A DNA stretch of 64,000 nucleotides from Gonium pectorale (Eukaryota > Chlorophyta > Chlorophyceae > Chlamydomonadales > Volvocaceae). The notes under the pieces were generated by a model, which did no database searches, was not told where the DNA came from, and worked only from the letters and a program-made list of their open reading frames with translations. Numbering within the stretch: position 1 is the stretch's first letter; each line of letters opens with the position of its first letter. Shown here one piece after another: positions 17,901-27,982 of this stretch. Location: NCBI GenBank assembly GCA_001584585.1, contig LSYV01000009.1:1599312-1663311 (forward strand), given 5' to 3'. Position numbers and translations under genes: made by a program.

Positions 17901-20900
17901 CGTTAAGGTCTCTCTGCATTTCGCTCGGGCGTCCCTCTTACACGTCGCACCCTTGCTTGCTTACCCCGCTCAGGGCGACCAGTCGGACGATGAGCGCATC
18001 TGGGCCGCCGTCGAGCTGTACGCGGCCACCGGCGACGCGGCCTACCACAACTTCTTCCTACAGCACCACTGCCCGCGGTACCGGCGGTGGGGCTGGTCGG
18101 CGCTGCCCTTTAGCTACGGCCCCGCGACCATCGCATATGCTGAGCTGGCGGTGGCGGCCAGGAAGGGAACCGCGGGAGCGCTGCCGGTGAGTGCAGCGGG
18201 TGGTGGGGCCCTTTGCACAGCTAGGCATGCCCCAGGCTCGAGATTGGCTAGCCTACGGCTACTTGGCAACTTGGCTCGGCAACTAAGCTAGCCTACGGCT
18301 AGGCAGGTTGAGTTCTGCGGTGCAGCTGGTCCCCAGTCGTTATCTACACCGCCAGGTGTCAATGTCTGACTGCCTTTCTGCCCAGGTGAACGCCACCATG
18401 GCCCAGCGCTGCCTGGACGAGCTGGCGGCCGTCGCGCGGGGCCACATGGCCGAGGCCACGACAAGTGGGTGCTGCCGGAGCGGATGTGCCTGAGGACGAG
18501 GATTGAAAGGGGCGAGCCACGCACTGAGCAAATCATGGCACGGCTCATGCGAGATGAGCGCGCGTGAGACGATTCCTCGCGCCTTGCGCCGCTTTGGCTT
18601 GATACGCAGTGGGCGGTAGTACGGCCCCGGCACCAACAGCTGCCTGGTTCAGATGGGCATGCACCTCACGGTCTCCCTCAACTGTATTTCCCTTCTGTAG
18701 ATCCGTACCGCCTGGCGGCGCCCACCAGCGTCTTCCGCACCTTCGGCTACGGCTGGCACTTCCCCACTGAGCCGGCGGCCCACATGCTGGTGGCTGCTGC
18801 CCTGGCTGCGGCCAACTCCTCCGAGGCGCGCGATTGGCGGAACTTGGCGGCGCAGCAGGTGCACTACATACTGGGGGCCAACGCGCAGGTGAGCTTTCGG
18901 GCGGTCGGTTGGGCGGTTGGGTAGGCGGGTGAGGAGAAAGGGAGCACCTGGGGAGCGTGGACAGAGCATGTCCGCTTTGCTCCCCGAGGGAGCCGGTGTT
19001 TGGGAGCCCTGTGCCTCTGCACTTGCGCATTCAAGTATATTCTGGACCAGAGCTTGCCTGATTTATGCTCCTGACCGGGGAGTCCGCGGTACCATAACCT
19101 CCCTACCCTCACCGTGCCGTTGACTGCAGGGCTTCAGCCTCATCAGCGGCATCGGTGCTCGACGCATGCAGAATATCGTGGACCAGGAGAGCTCCTACGA
19201 TGACCTGGTGGGTTGCGTAAGGGCTCCTGGCGACCCGACGGGCGGCCGTGCCTGACGGCGGGGCCGGCTGAGCGATTCCGCTCTGCTTCTATGAGTACGG
19301 CAGCGGGTAGTCGTGTCCCGAGAAGTGCAACAAGCAGGGTGCCGGTGCATGGGTCTGTTGGGGCTATTCGCCCGGATGTATGTATGGCCTCCCACTGACG
19401 GGGTGGGCAGTGCACAGTGTAGCATTCGGTATGTGATGGTGGAAGCACAGGCCCTACGTAGGAGCGCATACATGGCACTGCCTGCCCACGGGTGGCTCCG
19501 TCGCGGCGGTTCCTGTGCCGGCTCACCGCCCACCTCGCGTTTCCCGCCCGCCCACCAGGATCCCGCCTGGCCGGGCCTGATCCAAGGAATCACTTCGGGC
19601 TTCTCGTGGCTCAACCAGTATGGCTCCGCGCTGGGCGCCGCTTTCCCGCCCGGCAACGACTACCCTGCCTTCCATCGTATCTCCGACGCTTTCAACGTGA
19701 ACGCGGAGTTCACGGTGCCCTTCATGGCACAGGCCCTGGGCGTCGTGGCTGCGCTGGCAGGGTAGGTCTGCCGTGTGCGTGGCCCATGGGCGGGCAGCGA
19801 CGTGTGATTCGTGGGTCCGTGGCCCGGTCCCGGCAATCATGTTTGGGGTATTGCATTGTGAATCCATACAATGACATCACCATCATCGACAAGGATCGCG
19901 CCCGTGCCGGCGCATCTCAATTGCTGTTGGCTGCGCCGGTGTGCAGATCCTGGTCGCCGGACTGCGACAACTGCGATTGTAGCGTGGACCCGCCGGCGTG
20001 CCAGCAGCCCAGCTGCTGGTAGGACCGGATGCAGAGGATCCAAATCGCCCAAAAAGGCCCCGTAACGTCAAAACTGCATCTCGGTTGCAACGGGACCCTT
20101 GCGGCCCAGCTTGCGGCCGGAAAATATTGTGTGCATACCGCATCCCACAAAGGGGCGCTGCGAACGGAGCGATGGCCTGCTTGCTGTTTTGCCTTCCGGA
20201 GTCGGGCGTTTATGCCCTCCTGCGGACCCCGTTCGTTAACTTGCTCGGTGCTGTTCCCGCTCTGCGGTCCCCGCAGCGGCGCTTCGGGGCCCAGCCTACC
20301 CGCGGCGCTCAACGTCTCCCTGCAGCTGTCGCAAACCTCGGGCCCAGCGCCCCTCGCTGTGCAGTTCACGCTCAGCGTGCAAGGTGCGTTGCGGCGCCAT
20401 GGCGATGACCCACCATCAATTGGGCAGGACGGGAGACCGCAGTGTTTCCCAAGTCCACTCCCGAGCCCTGGGGTTCTGCAGGGCGCAATGATTGACGAGC
20501 CTTCTACATGGGCTCATCGCTGTGCATGGCTCCCTTTGTGGACGACTATGCGGCGCCACCAACACGGTGGGCCGCCAACGCTATCATAATCATATTCATC
20601 ATCATTCGTGCCTGCAGGCGACCCCGGCGCAGTGGCCACCATTGAGTGGGACTTTGGCGATCTGGGCCACTCGTACCAGGCTGGCCCGCAGCACACCTAC
20701 GTGGAGCCGGGCCGGGCACACTACGGCACCGTCACCGTTGTTGACCGCAGCGGACAGGCAGTCACGAAGGCGAGTGATCGCTCTCTGCTGTACAGGGACA
20801 CGCGGCCTGTCAGGGACGTTTCCTTGCGGTTGATGGTGCCATGATTAAGTCCCAAGAGTTTGCCTCAGTCCGCCCCGACCTTGAGGCCTTGGCGCCGTTT

Positions 20901-23900
20901 GTGGGAGAAGCGGGCTAGCGGCGCCGCGCGAGCGTCATGTGTATGGGGCCAGACTCTGTCGCCCTATCGCCTGCCCCCCGCCTGTCCTCCTCCAACGTAG
21001 AGCTTCTCGGTTTTCACCTACTGGCCGTCCGGCGCTGAGCCCGACCTGCCTCCGCCCGCGGGCCTGGCGCTGGCGGCCCGGCTGGCGGGTGACGCGCCGT
21101 CGTCCTCCTGGGGCGGCTCGCTGCCACCCCTGCGGGTGGCCACGTCCCTGGCGGCGGGCCCGGACAGCGGCGCCAACGTAACAGGTAAGAATGCATTCGG
21201 TGTCCAGCGCGCACTGCCCAAAGTAACTGTACAAGGGCAGCCCGTTGGCGACTAGGAGCCAGACGGCCGTGATAGTCGACAGCTGAAACCTACATATATT
21301 TCTCGCTACCAATCCGCCCTAATGTTCGCAGGCGTGGTGGTAGCCGGCGCGGCCTCCTCCCGAGCCAACCTGGCGTGGCAGGGCCCCAAGTCCGCATGGG
21401 TGGGCTACGCGCTCCGCCCGCAGCGCTTTGAGGACATGGCGCGCTATGCCCTCCCGGCTGGCAAGGGGTTGGGCACGCTGCTGGACGGCGCGGTGGGCGG
21501 CCTCGTGCTGGAAGCGTGGCTGTACGTGGAGAGGTTCCTCAGCTACGGCCGCGGAAATATTTTCATGCTGGGACTCGCGCAAGGCACCGACCGGCTCTTC
21601 GGCCTGCAGGTGAGGCTCCTGCGGCGCTGGCAGTGGCGGCGAGGAGGCGTTTCCGACATCCGCATCCGGTACCTCGCCCCGACACCAGCACCCTGCTGTA
21701 TGTATGTGATAAACTCATCCAAGGCCCGTGGGCAGCCCGGCACTGAACTAAGATGCCTATAAAGGTGGTGGTCTGATAGGCTAGGATGAAGCCGTGGTGA
21801 GACAACCGGTTTGATGCCGCCGCCGCAGGGCTCCATCTGGACCGGCAACCAGGTGGTCGCCGGCGGGGCGGGGGTCATCGCCAACGAGACGTACCTGGGG
21901 CCCCGCCTCACGCCCGGCCGCTGGCACCACCTGCGCGTTGCGGCCGCCCCCAGCAGCGCCAGCAGCAACGGCTCTTGCAGCGCTTGGGTGGACGGCACGC
22001 TTGCGAACGCTGTGGCCGGATGCAGCTCGCAGAAGCTGTTCAACTACTGCGGAGCAAACGCTGCGGCGTACCAGCTTGTGGTGGGCGGATTCAAGGGGTG
22101 AGCGACAAAGTTGCCTCCCTGGACCCCAGCGCAGCACGTGGCGTTTGCAAGTAGCCGAAGGGCAATGCTCCAACTTGTGCGACGTCAAGCCCCGCAACGG
22201 ACCGCGCGTTGCATGATAGCTGTTGCAGTGGCGATTCGAAGCCGCAAACCGCATTCTCCTACTGTCTGCAGGTACGTGGATGCCCTCCGCATCTACGCCT
22301 CCCCGGCGTCAAACGTGACTTCTTTGTGCGGCCCAAAGCCGCCGCCTCCGCCTCCCCCGGCGCCACCGCCCTCCCCGGCGCCCGACAACCGCTTCTCACC
22401 CATCACCATCGACCGAGGCACCGTCGCCGTGATGGACTCGGACTCGGCGTGCGGGCTGTCGGGCCGCACCCTGGCGGCGGCGCTGCCTCTGCGCCTGTAC
22501 GCCAACGGCAGCCTGACGGGAACGTCCGTCCTGCCGGTGTCCGCGTCTTCATTCCTGTACCCGGCCGGCCTCTCCGCCAGCCAGGACGGAGTCCTCGCCA
22601 ACACCAGCGGCCCCGCCAGCGAGGTCGGGAACACGCGCTGGCAGCGGGTGCCGTCGGGGTGCAGCCTGCGCGTCGGCAGCGTCGCGGCCAGGAACGGCAG
22701 CGCGGGGCTGGCGTGGGACATACCCAACGCTGCGCTGGCGGCTGCGCGCGCCTCCGGGGCTCTCAGCATCGACGCAAAGTTCTTCGTCGAAGCTTGGCGC
22801 ACTGGGTACTCTTTCTGGAACGCCGACGTGTTGGGCCTGCAGACCAACTGGGATAGCTACTTCAGGGCCACGTATGACCTCTGGGCGAATGCGAAGCTCT
22901 ACCTCGCCACGCCGGCTGCGAACAGCACCAGGGCCTTCTCAGGCATACTGCTGCAGACCGCCGGCCTGGAGGCGGCCCTGTCTGCCGGCGCCTGGCACCA
23001 CGTGGCGCTGACCGCCAACGCCACCCACTGTGCCCTGGCGGTGGACGGAGTGGAGGTGGCGTCGGGCGCTTGCAACGCCACCCGGCTGCTACCCGCGGCG
23101 GGCTCGGCCCAGAGCAAGACCACCCTGGCTGTGGGCGGCATCCGCGGCTGGGTGGACGAGCTGCGGGTGTCCTCCGTCTGGCGCCGCACGCAGCGACCCG
23201 GGGTAAGCGGTCGGTTATGCGGGGCCCAGGCGCAGACGAAGTAACCCCCAATGGGTTCAGTCGACATAAGCATGTTAAGTGTAACATGATTATCGTATGT
23301 ACACATATTAACGTTGCCGCTCTGTCTTTGCGCGACTGCCCGATCGCCTACCTATGTGTCAGGACTGGTCCTGGTCGCCACCGCCGCCTCCGCCTCCGCC
23401 ACCACCACCACCTCCGAGCCCGCCCTCGCCGCGGCCGCCGCCCGTGCCACCCTCGCCAAGACCTCCTGCACCGCCGTCGCCGCCGCCATCACCCCCTGTG
23501 TTGCCCTCTCCACCTCCGCCGTTGCCACCCTCGCCACGCCCCCCGTCACCGACGCCCCCGGTTCCACCTCCACCCTCGCCGCCGTTACCCGCTTCCCCCT
23601 CCCCACCGCCCTCGCCACGGCCTCCGTCCCCATCACCATCGCCGCGTCCACCCGCTCCGCCGTCTCCAGCGCCCTCGGCCCCGCCGTCTCCGCCCTCACC
23701 GCCACGGCCCCCCGTCCCTGCCCTGGTCGACTCAGGGACGGTGCTGCTATTGGGCCCTACCGCAGCCATCTGCCCTGCCGTCACTGACGTCCCTCCGGTC
23801 CTCAGCAACGCAAGCTCCATTCTCGCAGCTCAGCTATACTCGGCGGGTTCCGCGAGTGGGACGCTCGCAGCCTCGGTTGTGGGCAGCCCGGTGCTGGCAG

Positions 23901-26347
23901 TGCCGTGGGGACTGCCCGGCCAGGTGCGAGTGTCCCAAACACCGGATATGCGGAATGCAGTGGCCCACTGCCGCTCTAGGTAGTGAACGAACGCCCCACA
24001 CGGCCGCGTTCCGAAACCGTCGGGCTGCCAAACTTCTGCGGAGGAGGTGACTTTCATGCGTGCTCCAGCCCCCCCCACCCCCCGGGAAACATGCGAGCTG
24101 CTCCTCTCCCGTCTGCTGAGTACCCTCACGCCCAACGCACGCGGCCCCGACAGGTCCCTGCTCTCAGCGGCCGCGACGGTGGCTGCGCCCTGCTATTCAA
24201 CAGCAGCAACTGCGGCTCGTGCGCCTACGTCAAGTACGCGCTCTCAGCCGCCGTTATGACGTCCGTCAAGTCGGCGGGGTGGGTGGCCGGTGTAATACCG
24301 GAACCAATAGGAGATCCGCTGAGTTGAAATGATGGCGCGTCGATAATGTGAAGAGATGCAACAGAGAGGCCGGCGCGTCGTCACTGGATAGCCACTTGCT
24401 GCGCTTTCGTGCCCTGTCGGAAGCCGCTGACGACGCCCCGTAACGTTTATCCCGTCCTTCGGCAGGGCTATGACGGTTGATGCCAAGATCTGGATCTCCA
24501 AGTGGGTCAACTACGCGATCGACAACGCCGATCCGCTGTTCGGCTGGTCTCAGGCGTGGGACCGCTACTTCAAGATCACCAGCGACAAGTGAGGATCTCA
24601 GTGACCTGAGTGCGAAGATCATGGAAGTGGGCGCCGAACCTAATTGCGTTGTATCAGGCTTACGCCTGCTACACCTTGCCGTCGACTGTCGGTCGTACAT
24701 GACCACAAGTGTCTCAGCCTACCGGTAAGGGTTGCTGCTTCTCGTTGAGACCGATCGCGCCCTCGCAGGTACAACATGGGACGAGCGCTGGTCACTGCGC
24801 CGTCGACCTTCGTGGCAGCGCAGGTGCGGTTGGTGGTTTGGATCCGCCCCTTCCTTGCATGGGCGACGCACGCATGGAGACGCTTGGCTGGAGGGGCTTG
24901 TTACGAAGCGATGCTGATAAAGCCCCGCAATCTGTCATTTTCCCGCAGGGCCTCTTTGGCGGCATCTTCGTGAACAGGACTTACATGGACGCTGCTCTGA
25001 CACTCAACTCCTGGCACCACGTGGCGTTGAATGTCAACACCACCACCTGCGCCATGTATGTCGACGGAGCGCTGCTGCAGGCAGCCGTCCGGTGCAACAT
25101 CACGGCCATGGTCGACTTCACGAGTCAGTCATACATCACGGTAAGATACCTCCTGCACGGACAGAAGGTTGTTGAGGGCGCCTGCTGTCGCCTTGGCCCG
25201 TGGCCAATCGGGTTACGACAACCAAAGTGTACATAACAGGGTCTTATGTGGATCCCAGCACTTGTATTTAGGGTCCGTTGAGCATCGTCACTTCTTAAGG
25301 TCTCATCCGTCTGTCACCGTTACAACTGAGAACGACCAACGGAACCCCAGAGACCTGACAGAGACTCAACGGAGCCCCAACGGAGCCCCACACCGAAGAC
25401 CTAGGGCCTGCAAACAGCGAAACGTCAGCTAGCCTTCAACTTGGACCAGTGGCCACCTTGGAGCAGGTGGTGATACAAGGTGGCCACTGGTAGCTACAAG
25501 GTGGCCACTGGTCCAAGTTGAACCCTAGCTGACGTTTCGTTGTTGGCAGAGGGCTGAGACCTTTATCTGCCTCTTGTAGTGATCATCTTTCGAGCTGCAA
25601 GCCCTTCTGCCAGGGCTTCTGCTTTAGTCTTTCTCTCGCTTGTCGCAACTTTAGTATGGGTGCTAACGGGAACGCTGGGGCTGAGGCCGGCGAGATGGCC
25701 GCTCAGGGGGTTGGAGCTCCGGCCCCGCCTCCGGGTGGCGCCGGGGCCGCTCAGGCTGAGGGCCTCGGCGCTTTGGCCGCGGCCGCCGGCGCAATGGCCG
25801 CAGCTGCCGGCCAGGCCGCGGCTGAGGCGGCATCAGGCCATCTTAATCAACGCTCTGCGCCGCGAGGTCGTGGCCGCGAGGGCCGCGATCAACCACAGTT
25901 TCGCGCATTTACAACTCCCCGCAGCTTGTCCAGTTCATGTTCGAGTTCTTCAAGGATATGTACGTGGCGCTGCAGACGGCCCTCGAGCTGGTCGACGGCA
26001 TCAAGCCTCTGCAGCGCCACGTACATGTCCTTGAAGAACTCGAACATGAACTGAACAAGCTGCGGGGAGTTGTAAATGCGCGGAAATGTGGTTGATCGCG
26101 GCCCTCGCGGCCACGACCTTGCGGCGCAGAAGTGACAGAGCTGTGTGGAGTTGTGAAGGCGCGGGATGGCTCCTCAGCTCGCACAACCGCACATACCATT
26201 GCTTAGCGGGTTGTCCAGCAGGCGTCGTACCCTTTCCTCGTCTCCGCCTCGCACCCTCCGCAGGTCGGCGGCTTCCAGGGCTATGTGGCGGACCTGCGCC
26301 TGTCCAACAGCTGGAGGAGCACGGAGCCGCCTAGCGTCGTGGCGTAG
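14917..26347 (+). CDS. Modular family-9 glycoside hydrolase (endoglucanase) with PKD and three LamG-like domains
   Basis: Probable secreted endo-beta-1,4-glucanase. Predicted exons: 14917-15017, 15188-15306, 15468-15727, 15892-16054, 16298-16646, 16855-17207, 17396-17517, 17617-17844, 17974-18186, 18386-18464, 18701-18888, 19130-19207, 19559-19761, 19947-20018, 20277-20383, 20618-20769, 21001-21184, 21332-21609, 21829-22097, 22272-23202, 23363-23923, 24154-24278, 24466-24588, 24769-24823, 24949-25140, 26264-26347. Every phase agrees, giving about 1,862 residues. The short hydrophobic N-terminus (MISILCCRQLATAAS) may be a signal peptide, but the start is uncertain. Domains: Ig-like CelD_N (IRVNQVGYPLSGPK, residue about 155); GH9 (HHDAGDYGKYV near 372; QQVHYILGANAQ; NAEFTVPFMAQALG at the end, about 812); a Cys-rich linker (CDNCDCSVDPPAC); PKD (IEWDFGD, QHTYVEPG, about 855-935); LamG 1 (about 1000-1180); a Pro linker; LamG 2 (about 1290-1480); a long Pro/Ser linker; LamG 3 (about 1600-1855). 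The GH9 acidic residues DAGD and the C-terminal Glu are present. Probable site of action: the wall or extracellular matrix. Confidence 0.88.
16647..16854 (+). other. Predicted GC-AG intron in the GH9 gene
   Basis: The exon ends AGCAG and is followed by GCAAGC rather than GT. The acceptor is CTCCGCAG before 16855. Only this junction joins PPPAWFSSR to MPVPNP in phase (2/1). A strong AG/GCAAG(T/C) context is the known consensus of the minor GC-AG intron class. Confidence 0.7.
18247..18301. repeat. Short direct repeat in a GH9 intron
   Basis: CTAGCCTACGGCTA occurs twice about 40 bases apart, with related TTGGC(A/T)(A/C) words between the copies. It lies wholly inside the intron between 18186 and 18386. 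No function is suggested. Confidence 0.55.
20770..21000 (+). other. Predicted GC-AG intron at the end of the PKD domain
   Basis: The donor is AAG/GCGAGT at 20770 and the acceptor CAACGTAG ends at 21000. Joining gives QAVTK-SFSVFTY, the expected closing strand of a PKD domain, with phase 0 on both sides. No GT donor in the neighbourhood keeps the frame. Confidence 0.65.
25403..25554. mobile_element. MITE-like inverted-repeat element with 5-bp target-site duplication
   Basis: The left terminal repeat 25408-25460 pairs with the right one 25497-25549 over 53 bases with four mismatches. Both begin CTGC(A/C)AACA and contain CGAAACGTCAGCTAG and TTGGACCAGTGGCC. The element is flanked directly by AGGGC at 25403-25407 and AGGGC at 25550-25554, a 5-base target-site duplication. 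The spacer carries a third partial copy (AAGGTGGCCACTGG at 25477-25490). At 142 bp and without coding capacity it fits a miniature inverted-repeat transposable element. It sits in the last intron of the GH9 gene. The superfamily cannot be named from these data. Confidence 0.75.
25854..26130. repeat. Long near-perfect inverted repeat (hairpin) inside the last GH9 intron
   Basis: The left arm 25854-25975 and right arm 26009-26130 are complementary over about 122 bases with about five mismatches, separated by about 33 bases. A transcript of the intron would fold into a long double-stranded hairpin. No clear target-site duplication is visible, and the arms differ from the MITE about 300 bases upstream. 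Upstream, 25656-25850 is an Ala/Gly-rich open stretch beginning with an ATG (MGANGNAGAEAGEM) that runs into the left arm. That may be a remnant of a captured coding fragment. Confidence 0.8.
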
Positions 26348-26959
26348 GCGGGCTACTACCGTGGGGACAGGGAGGTCTGGTGGTTGAAGCGGGTTGCTCC
26401 ACTAGCCGGGATTCTGCCCGATGCCGCCATGCGAAACTGCGTATTCATATGATGAGGAACAAGAATGCTTCGCGCACTTCATATTTATGATTTATCCTCC
26501 ATGCTTTAATAAAAAGCAGCACGCAGGCACGTTGGCAGCGCCCGCCGCTGGAAGAGCTGCGGCACTGACCGTTCCTTGAATGCAGGCTATCCCGGTGGCC
26601 CATCTGGGGGCGTTTAAGACGGCAGCTTGAAGTGCATTATTGCCGGTAGTGTTGCTGCATTGCCAACCTTTTAGTGGTGCGTGCCTCGGAGGCGCTCCAA
26701 GGTTTTACGAGATCAGGTCACCACCATGGCCCATCACCATCCATGTTGGGTCACCAACTCACCATGGTGCGGGCCGGGGAGCCGACATGGGATGACGCGG
26801 TGATCTCGACATTGCTGCTGTAGGAACTGACATGGGGAGCCGGTAGAGACGATGCGGGCCGGGGATTACTGAGGCTGACGATATTGCAGGGCGTGAACAT
26901 GGTTGCGGGTTTGGATGCGGCTAACCGTAAATTGTGGCATGGCGGCACCAGGGGGGGGG
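26348..26959. other. GH9 3' flank, no gene seen
   Basis: Non-coding, AT-richer sequence follows the GH9 stop. A TTTAATAAAAAG stretch lies at about 26505. No volvocine-type TGTAA poly(A) motif is obvious within 300 bases of the stop. A run of nine or more G precedes the duplicated block that starts at 26960. Confidence 0.45.
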
Positions 26960-27596
26960 TAGGTCTGCGGCAGAATACCCCATGATCGAATATTGTAGAG
27001 CACAACAAGAGCATTCCAAATCTTCTTTCAGAACAAAAAAATACGAATGTACGACAAAGTTATGGCATGGCAAAGTGTGCTGTACGGCAGGGGTCGGTCG
27101 TCGGTCCTCGGGTCCCCAGGGTTTTTGACACGATGTCCCAAACTTTGCACCCAGAGCTCCGTTTTCAATGGCGATTGTACCAATGGATTGCTTTCATCAA
27201 ATACTATTGTAATACAATACTAGTATTGAGGACACGGTGTTCTGAGCCCATCGATGGCGACCATGTCNNNNNNNNNNNNNNNNNNNNTAGGTCTGCGGCA
27301 GAATACCCCATGATCGAATATTGTAGAGCACAACAAGAGCATTCCAAATCTTCTTTCAAGAACAAAAAAATACGAATGTACGACAAAGTTATGGCATGGC
27401 AAAGTGTGCTGTACGGCAGGGGTCGGTCGTCGGTCCTCGGGTCCCCAGGGTTTTTGACACGATGTCCCAAACTTTGCACCCAGAGCTCCGTTTTCAATGG
27501 CGATTGTACCAATGGATTGCTTTCATCAAATACTATTGTAATACAATACTAGTATTGAGGACACGGTGTTCTGAGCCCATCGATGGCGACCATGTC
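26960..27596. repeat. 308-bp direct duplication flanking a 20-N gap (probable assembly artefact)
   Basis: Bases 26960-27267 are repeated as 27288-27596. They are identical apart from one extra A after TCTTTC (TTTCAG versus TTTCAAG). The 20 N between them (27268-27287) begin exactly where copy one ends and finish exactly where copy two begins. This pattern is expected when two contig ends that overlap by 308 bp were scaffolded instead of merged. The copies carry no clear open reading frame. Each ends with a short palindromic TATTGTAATACAATA. Confidence 0.85.
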
Positions 27597-27619
27597 GCTC
27601 GCCGACTGAGTCGCCCAGC

Positions 27620-27982
27620 ATGGATGGGCCAAGGCCGCCTGCTGGCAAGCGGCCACGCACCGAGAATGATGGCTGTGACGATGCAGTGGCTGATATACGC
27701 GACCCAACTGCGAAGACGGTGCCATGTCCTTCTGGCTGCCCTAGGCGGCTTGCTGCGTTGCTGCCGCGGCATAAGGTTAAGCAGCATATGGACAGCGATT
27801 ACTGCAAGAGCAACAGGCCACTGGCAGGCATGCGGGCGCTTGCTGCCAGGATGTTGCTGCGGCGGGTCAGTCCACCTGGACTGCACCGTGCCAGGCTGCG
27901 GGCGGCGGGTTCCCTTGCCGCTGATGCGGCAGCAACTCGGCGCGCATCTTTTGCTGGCCTCGAGCCTGCACCTATCGTATAG
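27620..27982 (+). CDS. Hypothetical small ORF with a Cys/His cluster
   Basis: A 120-codon frame starting with ATG. The N-terminus GPRPPAGKRPRTEND has a basic, nuclear-signal-like patch. The middle part carries C-x3-C, then H-x4-H-x5-C (CPSGC, RHKVKQHMDSDYC), which could bind zinc. A GTCAGT donor-like site follows LLRR at 27867, so the real coding part may be just the first 80 codons of a spliced gene or transposon fragment. It lies immediately after the gap-associated duplication. I do not recognise the family, and a chance open frame is possible at this GC content. Confidence 0.3.
   Translation: MDGPRPPAGKRPRTENDGCDDAVADIRDPTAKTVPCPSGCPRRLAALLPRHKVKQHMDSDYCKSNRPLAGMRALAARMLLRRVSPPGLHRARLRAAGSLAADAAATRRASFAGLEPAPIV

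Noticed and set aside
23352..23820. Gly-rich minus-strand and Ala-rich plus-strand ORFs
   Set aside because: They are other-frame readings of the proline-rich linker of the GH9 gene. The Pro/Ser frame is the one joined in phase by flanking exons.
26960..27596. LTR retrotransposon with two 308-bp terminal repeats
   Set aside because: Only 20 N separate the copies, the copy ends coincide with the gap, and there is no primer-binding site, polypurine tract or target duplication.
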